Under the pieces are notes generated by a model. The model saw nothing but the letters and a program-made list of their open reading frames with translations. It was not told the origin of the DNA and made no database searches. A stretch of 64,000 nucleotides of DNA from Gemmatimonadota bacterium (GTDB taxonomy: Bacteria; Gemmatimonadota; Gemmatimonadetes; Longimicrobiales; Gaopeijiaceae): the NCBI GenBank assembly GCA_022823365.1, contig JAJDXG010000046.1:1-64000 (forward strand), in the 5' to 3' direction. Position 1 is the stretch's first letter. Each line of letters starts with the position of its first letter. A program made the position numbers and the translations under genes. Positions 1-7,411 of this stretch are shown here, piece after piece.

Positions 1-1
1 G

Positions 2-142
2 GACCTGATGGACCAGCCGCTAAAGGTGCTCTGCGAACTCGGAGGCTGGAAGGAGCCCACGACCGTGCTGCGTTGCTACCAGCAGGCCAACCCGGGACAA
101 CTCAGGAAGGCTCTGGATGGCCGCCGGAGGGTTCGCACCTGA
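2..142 (+). CDS. Tyrosine recombinase/integrase, C-terminal end (partial)
   Basis: The first 46 codons of the window read as the C-terminal tail of a phage-type tyrosine recombinase. The segment G-G-W-K-E-P-T-T-V-L-R-C-Y-Q-Q matches the usual GW(K)xPxTxLxxY box, in which the Tyr (codon 77-79) is the nucleophile that attacks DNA. The 5' part, with the Arg/His catalytic residues, lies outside the window, so intactness cannot be judged. The sequence after its stop holds degraded gene fragments, which suits the edge of an old integrated element. The family call is by motif only. Confidence 0.7.
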   Translation, partial: DLMDQPLKVLCELGGWKEPTTVLRCYQQANPGQLRKALDGRRRVRT

Positions 143-504
143 GATCCCCGAAAGGGCGGGAATCATTCGGCGAGAGTCGAACTACAGAAGCCCGCAACTA
201 CCACGTTCACAACAGGATGCGCGTCTAGCAACACTTGCTGGAGAGGCGCATGCGCTCGCGGCGGCGGTCCGTTGCGTTCCAGACCCGTGCGTTCGACCAG
301 GAACGTTTGCTGCGCAGCGCGTCGGCCACCCTGCTCGAATTCCTGCGTTCGGAAACCCGCTACACTCCCGTCCCCTGCCCCGCGGGCACCGGCATTTTCG
401 GCACCGGGAGTTCAACCGGCAGCCTCGGCTGGCACGGAATCTCCCGATTGACCGGCGCGATGTCGACAAGCTGTATCATCCGGCGAGGAAGGACGATCAG
501 CCCG
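143..504. other. No convincing gene
   Basis: Short open frames exist on both strands here, but all have arginine/proline-rich shadow-like translations and no ribosome binding site. I see no RNA gene or clear repeat. The stretch joins the integrase tail to the plug-like fragments and is probably decayed DNA. Confidence 0.5.
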
Positions 505-690
505 AGGGTGTACATCGATGAAATGCCGGCCATCGGCGGCATGGACGAACTCGAGACCTACCCCACCGCGCAGATCTACGCGCTGGAGGTCTATTCCCAG
601 GGCGCCGAGATCCGGGCCTACACCTATGGCTTCATGCAGCGCATGGCCGAGAGACCCATGGCGCTGATTCCCATCAACCTCTGGCCGTAG
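505..690 (+). pseudogene. Fragment 1 of a TonB-plug-like protein
   Basis: The frame reads YIDEMPAIGGMDELETYP followed by IYALEVYSQGAEIRAYTYGF and ends at the TAG at 688-690. The pattern Y-[IV]-D...GG-x-D-x-L...[IV]-Y-x-[IL]-E-V-Y-x-x-G resembles the end of plug-type carboxypeptidase-regulatory-like proteins that I recall from Gemmatimonadota. There is no start codon with a Shine-Dalgarno and no upstream domain, so this is read as a 3' remnant. A near-identical unit follows immediately. The family assignment is tentative. Confidence 0.4.
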
Positions 691-691
691 C

Positions 692-853
692 GCCTCCATC
701 AACGAGGTGTCGGCAGCGGTCGGTTATCCGTCCTCCCGGATCTACCAGATCGAGGTGTTCTCATACGGCGCGGAAATCCGGGCCTATACCTACGGCTTCA
801 TGCAGCGCATGGCCGAGCGGCCCAGGGCGCTCATGCCTATCGGCTGGCATTGA
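692..853 (+). pseudogene. Fragment 2 of the same plug-like protein (tandem copy, other frame)
   Basis: This reads INEVSAAVGYPSSRIYQIEV, then FSYGAEIRAYTYGFMQRMAE, then RPRALMPIGWH and stop at 851-853. It shares GAEIRAYTYGFMQRMAERP with the preceding fragment but lies one frame over. It has no start signal of its own. Two adjacent copies of one 3' end next to an integrase tail suggest duplication or recombination followed by loss of the 5' parts. Confidence 0.4.
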
Positions 854-1013
854 AGGAACGAGGTGCCGGCTGACTCCTGCTCTTGATCCCCGGGCGGGCA
901 AGCGCGAGAGTTGGCTCGTAGTCTTCCCCTTGGCGGAGGCCCGCTGACGCCGCTCGCTGCACGCGATTGGGGCCTTTCCCCTCCGCTTTTCCAGGACCGT
1001 AGCCACCACATCG

Positions 1014-1355
1014 ATGCCCGCCCAGCCTTCCCAGTCCCAGCAGCAGCGACGGGCCGACGTTCGCCGGCGCAACCGCAAGCTCGGCCGCGTGCTGCTGGCT
1101 ATCGGGCTGATCGTGCTCTCGCTGCCGCTGGTGACCAACGTGGTGCGCGACCCCAACGCCGAGCGACCGGAGGACCCGCCCTCGGAGATGGTGCGCAGGG
1201 CGGGGCTGGCCGAGGGGCGGGGCGACATCGAACTCGCCACACGGCTCTATGAGCGCGTTCTGGAGCTGGAGATGGGCGAGTCGCCGCGGGATACGCTGAA
1301 GGCCCTTGTGCGTGCGGCGCGGGCCGGGCTGGCTCGCATCGCCGAATCGCCCTGA
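1014..1355 (+). CDS. Small single-pass membrane protein, unknown function
   Basis: 113 residues. A Gln/Arg-rich cytoplasmic start (residues 1-24) is followed by one hydrophobic helix at about 25-44 (VLLAIGLIVLSLPLVTNVV). A soluble tail follows whose helical spacing (GDIELATRLYERVLELE) recalls a single TPR-like helix pair. The stop lies 31 bases before the next gene on the same strand, so the two may be co-transcribed. I do not recognise the family. Coding character looks real (positively charged N-side, one membrane helix) but no homologue is claimed. Confidence 0.55.
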   Translation: MPAQPSQSQQQRRADVRRRNRKLGRVLLAIGLIVLSLPLVTNVVRDPNAERPEDPPSEMVRRAGLAEGRGDIELATRLYERVLELEMGESPRDTLKALVRAARAGLARIAESP

Positions 1356-1386
1356 GACATCCATTCCAACCTTCCACAAGACCGAT

Positions 1387-2373
1387 ATGACCACCACCAT
1401 GGCCATTCGCATCCACGGGCTCGGGGGCCCGGAGATGATGCGGTGGGAACAAGTGCCCCTGCCGGAACCCGCCCCGGGCGAGGTGCTCGTCCGCCACGAG
1501 GCGGTCGGGTTGAACTTCATCGACACCTACCACAGGAGCGGACTCTACCCGGTACCGTCGCTGCCGGCCGTGCTCGGGATGGAGGCGGCCGGGGTGGTGG
1601 AGGCGGCGGGGCCGCCGGCCGCGGAGGGACCGACCTTCCGGCCCGGCGACAGGGTCGCGTACGGGAGCGTGCTGGGCGGCTACTGCGAACGGCGGGTGAT
1701 GCCGGCCGACCAGCTGGTCCGCATCCCCGACGGCGTGGCATCCGAGGCCGCCGCCGCGGCCATGCTCAAGGGCATGACGTCGTGGTATCTCTGCCGCCGC
1801 ACCTACCGGGTGCGCGCGGGCGAGACCGTGCTGATCCATGCGGTTGCGGGCGGGGTGGGCACCATCCTTTGCCAGTGGTGCAAGGCGCTGGGCGCCACCG
1901 TGATCGGCACCGCGGGCAGTGCCGAAAAGGGCCGCCTCGCACGGGCGCACGGATGCGATCACGTCATCCTCTACAAGGAGGACGATTTCGTCGAACGGGT
2001 GGGCGAGATTACCGGCGGCGAGGGTGTCCCGGTAGTCTTCGACGGGGTCGGCAAGGCCACTTTCGACGGCTCCATGGAGTGCCTCGCCCGCTTCGGCATG
2101 ATGATCACCTTCGGCAACGCCTCCGGCCCGGTGCCTCCCCTCAACCTGCTGCGCCTGAGCGCGAAGGGGATCAGCGTGGCCCGCCCCTCGCTCAAGCCCT
2201 ATATCGAGCGGCGCGCGGACCTGGAGGAAGCCGCCGGCGAACTCCTGGGGCACATCCAGGCGGGCCGCATCAGGCTGACCATCGGCCAGCGCTTTCCTCT
2301 CTCGGAAGCTGCTGAAGCCCATCGCGCGCTGGAGTCGCGGCAGACGCAGGGATGCACCATTCTACAGCCGTGA
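1387..2373 (+). CDS. Zinc-independent quinone oxidoreductase (MDR family)
   Basis: 328 residues, the usual length for NADPH:quinone reductase-like medium-chain dehydrogenases. The GroES-like half carries GLNFIDTYHRSGLYP (about residues 41-55), the hallmark of the QOR subgroup. The Rossmann half has HAVAGGVGTILCQWCKALGA (151-170), binding NADPH. No structural-zinc cysteine cluster is seen, as expected for this subgroup. Predicted reaction: NADPH-dependent one-electron reduction of quinones or reduction of enones in the cytoplasm. The ATG at 1387 is chosen over an upstream in-frame GTG because the family begins here (MAIRIHGLGGPEMMRW). Confidence 0.9.
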   Translation: MTTTMAIRIHGLGGPEMMRWEQVPLPEPAPGEVLVRHEAVGLNFIDTYHRSGLYPVPSLPAVLGMEAAGVVEAAGPPAAEGPTFRPGDRVAYGSVLGGYCERRVMPADQLVRIPDGVASEAAAAAMLKGMTSWYLCRRTYRVRAGETVLIHAVAGGVGTILCQWCKALGATVIGTAGSAEKGRLARAHGCDHVILYKEDDFVERVGEITGGEGVPVVFDGVGKATFDGSMECLARFGMMITFGNASGPVPPLNLLRLSAKGISVARPSLKPYIERRADLEEAAGELLGHIQAGRIRLTIGQRFPLSEAAEAHRALESRQTQGCTILQP

Positions 2374-2405
2374 CGACATCACTTACGCGCATTCCGGAGG
2401 ACCCT

Positions 2406-3221
2406 ATGATTCGCACGCTGACTTCCGCCGCTCTCGCCGTGTTCGTTACCGCGAGCGCCGCCGCCGCGCAGCGGCCCAACACCGTTTTCCTCGACGAGCT
2501 CACCTGGACGGAGGTCCGGGCCGCCATCGACGAGGGAGTCACCACCATCATCGTGCCCACCGCGGGGACCGAACAGAACGGACCCCACATGGTGCTCGGC
2601 AAACACAAGTTCATCATCAACCACGCGTCGGACCTGATTGCGCGCGAGCTGGGCAACGCGCTGGTGGCGCCGGTCATCGCCTATGTTCCCGAAGGCGCCA
2701 TCGACGGGCCCGACGGACCCACCGGACACATGCGCTACGCGGGGGCGATCACGCTTCCCAACGAGCACTTCATGAAGCTGCTGGAGTACGCGGCCCGGAG
2801 CCTCGAGGTGCACGGCTTCACCGACATCGTCTTCATCGGCGACAGCGGCGGAAACCAGAACGGCATGCGCACCGTGTCGGAGGTGCTGAACGATGAGTGG
2901 GCGGCCGCGGGGAAGCAGGGCCGCGTCCACTTCGTGGGCGACTACTACTCCGGCAACGGCTTCCGAGACTGGCTCATGGAGGAGCACGGCTACGACGCGG
3001 CGACCATCGGCGGACACGCCGGCATCAGCGATACGTCCCAGCTTCTCTACATCGCGCCCGAGCACATCCGCCAGGGCGAGTTGGCGCCCGGAGGCGGGTT
3101 CGAGGGCAGCGGCGTCTCCGGAGATCCCACCAAGGCTTCCGTCGAATACGGCAGGATGGGCGTCCAGCTCAAGGTGGAGGCCGCGGTGCGCCAGATCCGC
3201 GAACTGACGCAAGGGCGATAA
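2406..3221 (+). CDS. Secreted creatininase-family protein with altered metal ligands
   Basis: 271 residues. The chosen ATG at 2406 has GGAGG five bases upstream and begins a clean signal peptide (MIRTLTSAALAVFVTASAAA-A). The creatininase signature appears as TEQNGPHMVLGKH (55-67). Classical creatininase has E-Q-H-G-P-H-L-P-L-x-T-D, where the E, first H and final D bind metal. Here the E is kept but the H is Asn and the D is His, so the metal site is remodelled. Family enzymes are metal-dependent amidohydrolases that open cyclic amides. The periplasmic location and changed ligands make the substrate unknown. It follows the quinone oxidoreductase closely on the same strand. Confidence 0.8.
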   Translation: MIRTLTSAALAVFVTASAAAAQRPNTVFLDELTWTEVRAAIDEGVTTIIVPTAGTEQNGPHMVLGKHKFIINHASDLIARELGNALVAPVIAYVPEGAIDGPDGPTGHMRYAGAITLPNEHFMKLLEYAARSLEVHGFTDIVFIGDSGGNQNGMRTVSEVLNDEWAAAGKQGRVHFVGDYYSGNGFRDWLMEEHGYDAATIGGHAGISDTSQLLYIAPEHIRQGELAPGGGFEGSGVSGDPTKASVEYGRMGVQLKVEAAVRQIRELTQGR

Positions 3222-3227
3222 CCGAGA

Positions 3228-3252
3228 CAACCCTGACGTAACGTGAGAGTTG
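3228..3252. promoter_or_regulatory. 25-bp palindrome, copy 1
   Basis: An imperfect palindrome of two 12-base arms around a single A at 3240. The left arm is CAACCCTGACGT and 10 of 12 positions pair with the right arm. It sits seven bases after the creatininase stop and 43 bases before the ALDH start. A second, almost perfect copy lies at 14237. There is no following T-run, so an operator for a dimeric regulator is preferred over a terminator. Confidence 0.5.
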
Positions 3253-3295
3253 TGGCAACGAATCCGTAAACCGACCCGAGGACCACAGAACGAAG

Positions 3296-4906
3296 ATGAA
3301 CCCCGCAACAATGACTCAGGCGACCGTGACCCAGGTTGGCGCCTCGGAGAGCACCGCCCGCCTCCTGGCGGCGCTGGGACTTGGAGATGTGAATCCGGGC
3401 GGGTTCGCCGGCGAGTGGATGGGTTCCGGGCCCGAGCTCGAGGTCCATACCCCCATCGACGGCTCGCGCATCGCGACCGTGCGCCAGGTCACCGAGGAGG
3501 AGTACGACCGCATCGTTTCACGGGCGCACGAGGCATTCCTCCAGTGGCGGACGGTGCCGGCTCCCAAGCGCGGCGAGGTGGTGCGCCAGATCGGCGACCG
3601 GCTGCGCCGGCACAAGGCGGAGCTGGGCGCGCTGGTCACCCTCGAGATGGGGAAGATCCTCACCGAGGGCGAGGGCGAAGTGCAGGAGATGATCGACATC
3701 TGCGACTTCGCGACCGGTCTCTCGCGCCAGCTCTACGGGCTCTCCATGCACTCCGAGCGCCCGGACCACCGCATGTTCGAGCAGTGGCACCCGCTGGGCG
3801 TGGTCGGGGTGATCTCGGCGTTCAACTTCCCGGTCGCGGTGTGGAGCTGGAACGCGGCCATCGCGGCGGTGTGCGGGGATGCCACGCTGTGGAAGCCGTC
3901 GAGTCAGACTCCGCTGACGGCGATCGCGTGCACCCGCATCGCGGGAGAGGTCGCGCGCGAGAACGGCTACGACCCCGCCATCTTCTCGCTGGTAGTGGGG
4001 CGGGGTTCCACCGTGGGCGACCGGCTCCTGCACGACCGGCGCATCCCGCTGGTATCCGCAACCGGCAGCTGCCGCATGGGCTACCGGGTGGCCCAGGTGG
4101 TCGGCAAGCGGCTGGGGCGCACCATCCTCGAGCTGGGCGGCAACAACGCGATCATCGTAACCCCGCACGCCAACATGGACCTGGTGCTTCCGGCGATCCT
4201 GTTCGGATCCGTGGGCACGGCCGGGCAGCGGTGCACCAGCACGCGCCGCATCATCGCGCACGAGTCCATCCGCGAGGAGCTGGAGCGGCGGCTGGTGTCC
4301 GCCTACGGGGACGTCCGCATCGGGGACCCGCGCGACGCGGCGACGCTCATGGGCCCAGTGGTGAACCACCAGGCGGTCGCCGACCTGGAGGGCGCGGTGC
4401 GGCGGGTCGCGGAGGAGGGGGGCGATATCCTCTGCGGGGGCGAGCGGCTTGACGGCCCGGACTTCCCCGGCGGCCACTACGTCACCCCCTGCATCGCCCG
4501 CGCCCGCAACGAGTTCGACATCGTGCAGGAGGAGACCTTCGCGCCAATCCTGTACATGCTGGGTTACGGGAGCGCGGATGCGAACCCGGCGCAGGCGGTG
4601 GACGAGGTCGCCGAGGCCATCGCCCAGCACAACGACGTGCCCCAGGGGCTCTCGTCCGCAATCTTCACCGAGCACATGCGCGAGGCGGAACTCTTCCTCT
4701 CCCATCGCGGCAGCGACTGCGGCATCGCCAACGTCAACATCGGGACCAGCGGCGCCGAGATCGGGGGCGCCTTCGGGGGCGAGAAGGAGACCGGGGGCGG
4801 CCGCGAGTCAGGCTCCGACGCGTGGAAGGCCTACATGCGGCGCCAGACCAACACGGTCAACTGGAGTCCGGAACTGCCACTGGCGCAGGGGGTGCGGTTC
4901 GGGTAG
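3296..4906 (+). CDS. ALDH7-type aldehyde dehydrogenase (piperideine-6-carboxylate dehydrogenase-like)
   Basis: 536 residues, typical of NAD-dependent aldehyde dehydrogenases. Conserved features are SAFNFPVAVWSWN, ELGGNNAII with general base Glu279, and GTAGQRCTSTRR with catalytic Cys313. The tail GGEKETGGGRESGSDAW is characteristic of the ALDH7/AmaB branch, which oxidises alpha-aminoadipic semialdehyde (lysine catabolism) to aminoadipate. No other lysine-degradation gene is nearby, so the physiological substrate is inferred only from the subfamily. The ATG at 3296 is used; an internal Met at codon 6 is also possible. A palindrome upstream may control it. Confidence 0.9.
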   Translation: MNPATMTQATVTQVGASESTARLLAALGLGDVNPGGFAGEWMGSGPELEVHTPIDGSRIATVRQVTEEEYDRIVSRAHEAFLQWRTVPAPKRGEVVRQIGDRLRRHKAELGALVTLEMGKILTEGEGEVQEMIDICDFATGLSRQLYGLSMHSERPDHRMFEQWHPLGVVGVISAFNFPVAVWSWNAAIAAVCGDATLWKPSSQTPLTAIACTRIAGEVARENGYDPAIFSLVVGRGSTVGDRLLHDRRIPLVSATGSCRMGYRVAQVVGKRLGRTILELGGNNAIIVTPHANMDLVLPAILFGSVGTAGQRCTSTRRIIAHESIREELERRLVSAYGDVRIGDPRDAATLMGPVVNHQAVADLEGAVRRVAEEGGDILCGGERLDGPDFPGGHYVTPCIARARNEFDIVQEETFAPILYMLGYGSADANPAQAVDEVAEAIAQHNDVPQGLSSAIFTEHMREAELFLSHRGSDCGIANVNIGTSGAEIGGAFGGEKETGGGRESGSDAWKAYMRRQTNTVNWSPELPLAQGVRFG

Positions 4907-4914
4907 GGAGGCGG

Positions 4915-5505
4915 CTAGAGCAGCTGTTGTAATCCAACGATCAGGCCAACGATTACCGTCGCCTGAACGAGCAGCAAGCCGTACATCTGCGCTTTCGTGA
5001 CGTGTTCGTCGAGCCCCCGCCGGAGTTCCGCCACATCGCGCCGAATGTCCCCTACTTCACGGCTCAGTCGCGCAATGTCGCTTCTCATCCCAGCCGACTC
5101 ATCGTGCAGCTGTCCGGTTTCGGCCTTGAGCTCGGTTCGGACGCCCTCGATCTCGGCCTTGAGCTCGGATCGGACGCCCTCGATCTCGGTTCGGACACTG
5201 GCGATCTCGGTCTTGAGGTCGGTTCGGACGCTGGCGATCTCGGTCTTGAACTCGGTTCGGACGCTGGCGATCTCGGTCCTGGTTTCGACACGAAGCTGTT
5301 CGAAGTCTTCCTTGATTTCGGTTCGGAAGTCGCGGAATTCGGCGCGGAGATCCCGAAAGTCCTCTCTGGTGGCGACGTTGCCCGGGACAGGGCCGCCGAA
5401 CACGGTAACCAGGACCTCCGCCTGGGCCGCGTCAAAGCCGGCCGCCTGCAGAGCCCTGGTTGCCTTAAGCGTATCGAGCCCGATCGGTTCCATGGCATCA
5501 AACAT
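4915..5505 (-). CDS. Coiled-coil, C-terminally membrane-anchored protein (DUF1640-like), paralogue A
   Basis: 196 residues. The N-terminal block MFDAMEPIGLDTLKATRALQ and AAGFDAAQAEVLVTVF resembles the opening of DUF1640/CCDC90-like proteins. The middle (about 50-165) is charged coiled coil with an 11-residue repeat (TEIASVRTEFK, TEIASVRTDLK, TEIASVRTEIE), a hendecad pattern matched by 33-bp tandem repeats in the DNA. The C terminus (174-196) is one membrane helix, MYGLLLVQATVIVGLIVGLQ. A paralogue lies at 10500-11033. Eukaryotic relatives tether mitochondrial complexes; the bacterial role is unknown. It converges tail-to-tail with the ALDH gene. Confidence 0.75.
   Translation of the reverse strand: MFDAMEPIGLDTLKATRALQAAGFDAAQAEVLVTVFGGPVPGNVATREDFRDLRAEFRDFRTEIKEDFEQLRVETRTEIASVRTEFKTEIASVRTDLKTEIASVRTEIEGVRSELKAEIEGVRTELKAETGQLHDESAGMRSDIARLSREVGDIRRDVAELRRGLDEHVTKAQMYGLLLVQATVIVGLIVGLQQLL
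5143..5281 (-). repeat. 33-bp tandem repeats inside coiled-coil gene A
   Basis: About four imperfect copies of a unit containing TCGGACGCTGGCGATCTC on the plus strand. The units are in frame and encode the 11-residue hendecad. The low divergence between copies suggests recent unit expansion. Confidence 0.6.
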
Positions 5506-5654
5506 GTGGCCCCCTCTTCCATCGCAGCAAGGTCAGGACTCCCGCTGGACATCCGCATTGCGCCCGCGAGGCGTCGCCGCCGTACGACAGGGCTTCATTG
5601 CCTGAAGTCGACGCACTTCGCTGCCGGACGAGTCGAAAGCTCGTTTCTACCGCG

Positions 5655-5683
5655 GGGCGATGGAATGGCGGAATGGGGTCAGT
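5655..5683 (-). promoter_or_regulatory. Upstream element shared with coiled-coil paralogue B (copy 1)
   Basis: 29 nt matching 11165-11193 at 25 positions. The core is GAATGGCGGAATGGG (CCCATTCCGCCATTC reading toward the gene). It lies 149 bases upstream of paralogue A and overlaps the tail of the nitrilase gene. It could be a promoter or operator element for both paralogues, or carry-over from their duplication. Confidence 0.35.
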
Positions 5684-6508
5684 TGGAGGTCTTCCGTGCC
5701 TGCCGCCACGCGCGCTCGTAGACCTTGGGCCGCACGTCAAGGTATCCCGGATACTCCTTGCGGGCGCGCTCCAGGACCGCCTTTTCCAGCGTGACGGTCG
5801 CCACCGGATCCGTGGTTTCAGCACGTCACCCGCAGGGTCCGCGACCATCGACGGTCCTCCGACGACCCCCTGCGAACGGGTCCCGGGCCGGTTCACCGAG
5901 ATCACGTAGGCGCAGCTGGTGACCGCGTTCGCCCGCAGCACCAGCCGCCAGCGCGGGTAGGTTTCCGCCGGGGTGGCGCGTGGCAGGAGAATGGCGTCTG
6001 CGCCCATGGCGGCGAGCGCGTTGCATCCCTGAGGACGGTTGGCGTCCGAGCACACCTGCACCCCGATGCCGAATCCGCCCACGTCCACCGGCGCCTGCAA
6101 TTCCCCGCCCGCCCGGTAGTGGTGTGCCTCCCAGTAGCCCTCCTCGTCGGGCAGGTGAATCTTGCGGTAGCGCAGCAGTTCTTCGCCGGTGGCGTCGAAG
6201 AGCACTGCGGTGTTGTGCCGGCGACCCTTCCCCGGGTCGCGCACTATGGCGCCGCCCAGCACCGCCAGCCCGGTCGCGCGCGCGGCCACGGCCATGGCGC
6301 TCTCCCGGGGACCGTACGGAGGCTCGGCGTCGGCGTCCGACGGAACCTTGCTCAAGGGAGCCCAGCGGTTGAGCGGCAATTCGGGGAGGACCGCAAGCTT
6401 CGCTCCGCGCGCCCGCGCCTCACGCAGGTGATCCAGCAGCCGCTCCTCGTCCCCCCGTGTCGGGAAGACGTCGGTGATGAGGGCGACGGTGAGGGATTCG
6501 GTATTCAC
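5679..6508 (-). pseudogene. Carbon-nitrogen hydrolase (nitrilase family), frameshifted near the C terminus
   Basis: The nitrilase catalytic triad is all present: Glu43 in LPELPLNRW, Lys116 in YRKIHLPDEEG, Cys153 in QVCSDANRP. The family cleaves C-N bonds in nitriles or amides. After codon about 229 (VADPAGDV) the open frame turns into arginine-rich nonsense. Shifting frame by one base near 5820 restores a plausible tail, ETTDPVATVTLEKAVLERAR then KEYPGYLDVRPKVYERAWRQ, ending at 5679. One base therefore seems to have been lost. This is either a young pseudogene or a sequencing error; the uninterrupted frame would otherwise run to 5498 and into the neighbouring gene. Confidence 0.75.
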
Positions 6509-6660
6509 GGAGGGCGGTTCCGGCTGCTGGCGGAAAAGACAGACGATCCAGATAGAAGTACGGCGGTACGTCGGAGATGATCCCGTGATGGGCCGGGACC
6601 GGACCGGATTCTCCGGGATCCCCCGGTGGCGAGTCGCGGTTGATCGTCCTCATCAAACAG

Positions 6661-6678
6661 ACTAGTCTTATGACTAGT
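6661..6678. promoter_or_regulatory. Dyad operator of the Phd/VapC pair
   Basis: Perfect inverted repeat ACTAGTC-TTAT-GACTAGT, 31 bases upstream of the antitoxin start. Phd/VapB-type antitoxins usually repress their own promoter by binding such a dyad, so this is the likely autoregulatory site. Confidence 0.6.
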
Positions 6679-6708
6679 TAGATCGGCGATCCATGGCTTG
6701 GAGGACGC

Positions 6709-6969
6709 TTGACCAGAGTCTGGCAGGTTCAGGAAGCCAAGGCGCGCTTCAGCGAGATGCTGGAGTCGAGCGTGTCGGAAGGCCCGCAGCTCGTAACCAA
6801 GCGAGGCGTCGAAGCCGCGGTGCTGGTTTCCGTTGACCACTGGCGCCGGTTGCAGAAGCTGGCGCGGCGAAATCTGAAGGAGTTGCTGCTTGCGCCGGAG
6901 GCTCGTACGGAGGAGTTGATTCTCCGGCGGCGGGAACATCGCCACCGGGCCCTTCCGCCGCTCGAGTAG
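6709..6969 (+). CDS. Phd/YefM-family antitoxin
   Basis: 86 residues. WQVQEAKARFSEMLESS followed by GPQLVTKRGVEAAVLVS is the Phd/YefM DNA-binding fold: an N-terminal dimerising sheet that recognises the operator. The C-terminal Arg/Glu-rich tail would wrap the toxin. No ATG is available in frame; TTG at 6709 is used, with GGAGG four bases upstream. It ends four bases before the VapC start, so the pair is translationally coupled, and a dyad operator lies upstream. Confidence 0.85.
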   Translation: MTRVWQVQEAKARFSEMLESSVSEGPQLVTKRGVEAAVLVSVDHWRRLQKLARRNLKELLLAPEARTEELILRRREHRHRALPPLE

Positions 6970-6973
6970 ATCC

Positions 6974-7411
6974 ATGTACCTCCTGGACACCAACGTCGTG
7001 TCGGAGCTGCGACGGCCGAAGCCCGATCCTTCTGTCGTGCGCTGGGTCGAGGCGGCGCCGGCCGACCGCCTCTTCATGTCCGCGGTCACGGTGGGCGAGA
7101 TTCAGGCCGGGATCGAGAACGTTCGTGGCCGGGATCCGCGGAAGGCGCGGCGATTGGCGGCCTGGCTCGATGACGTCATCGCCTCGTACGGTGTCCTCCC
7201 GATGGACGCCGATGCATTCCGGGAGTGGGCGCGGATCAAACATCGCCGCCCGCGCGCGCTCCTTGAGGACGCGATGATCGCGGCCACGGCCGTGACCCAC
7301 AAGTTGACCGTCGTAACGCGTAACGTCCGCGACTTCCGGCGATTGGGCGTGGCCTGGCTGAACCCATTCGAGCCCGGGTCGCTCACCCGTCCGCGATCAG
7401 CGCCTCCCTGA
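6974..7411 (+). CDS. vapC: PIN-domain toxin, VapC/FitB type
   Basis: 145 residues. PIN acidic residues are visible: Asp5 in LLDTNV, Glu42 in VGEIQAG, Asp99 in LLEDAMIAA and Asp120 in TRNVRDF. Family members are Mg-dependent ribonucleases that cut tRNA or rRNA when freed from antitoxin. The gene follows its Phd-type antitoxin by four bases. Its last 29 bases overlap the 3' end of the convergent propeller gene, so the final residues (SLTRPRSAPP) may be an extension created at insertion. Confidence 0.88.
   Translation: MYLLDTNVVSELRRPKPDPSVVRWVEAAPADRLFMSAVTVGEIQAGIENVRGRDPRKARRLAAWLDDVIASYGVLPMDADAFREWARIKHRRPRALLEDAMIAATAVTHKLTVVTRNVRDFRRLGVAWLNPFEPGSLTRPRSAPP

Noticed and set aside
3228-3252. 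Intrinsic terminator instead of operator
   Set aside because: The palindrome is GC-balanced with no T-run on either strand, and the second copy has the same property.
5143-5281. Possible CRISPR array because of regular 33-bp repeats
   Set aside because: The repeats are contiguous with no unique spacers, are in frame, and encode a hendecad coiled coil.
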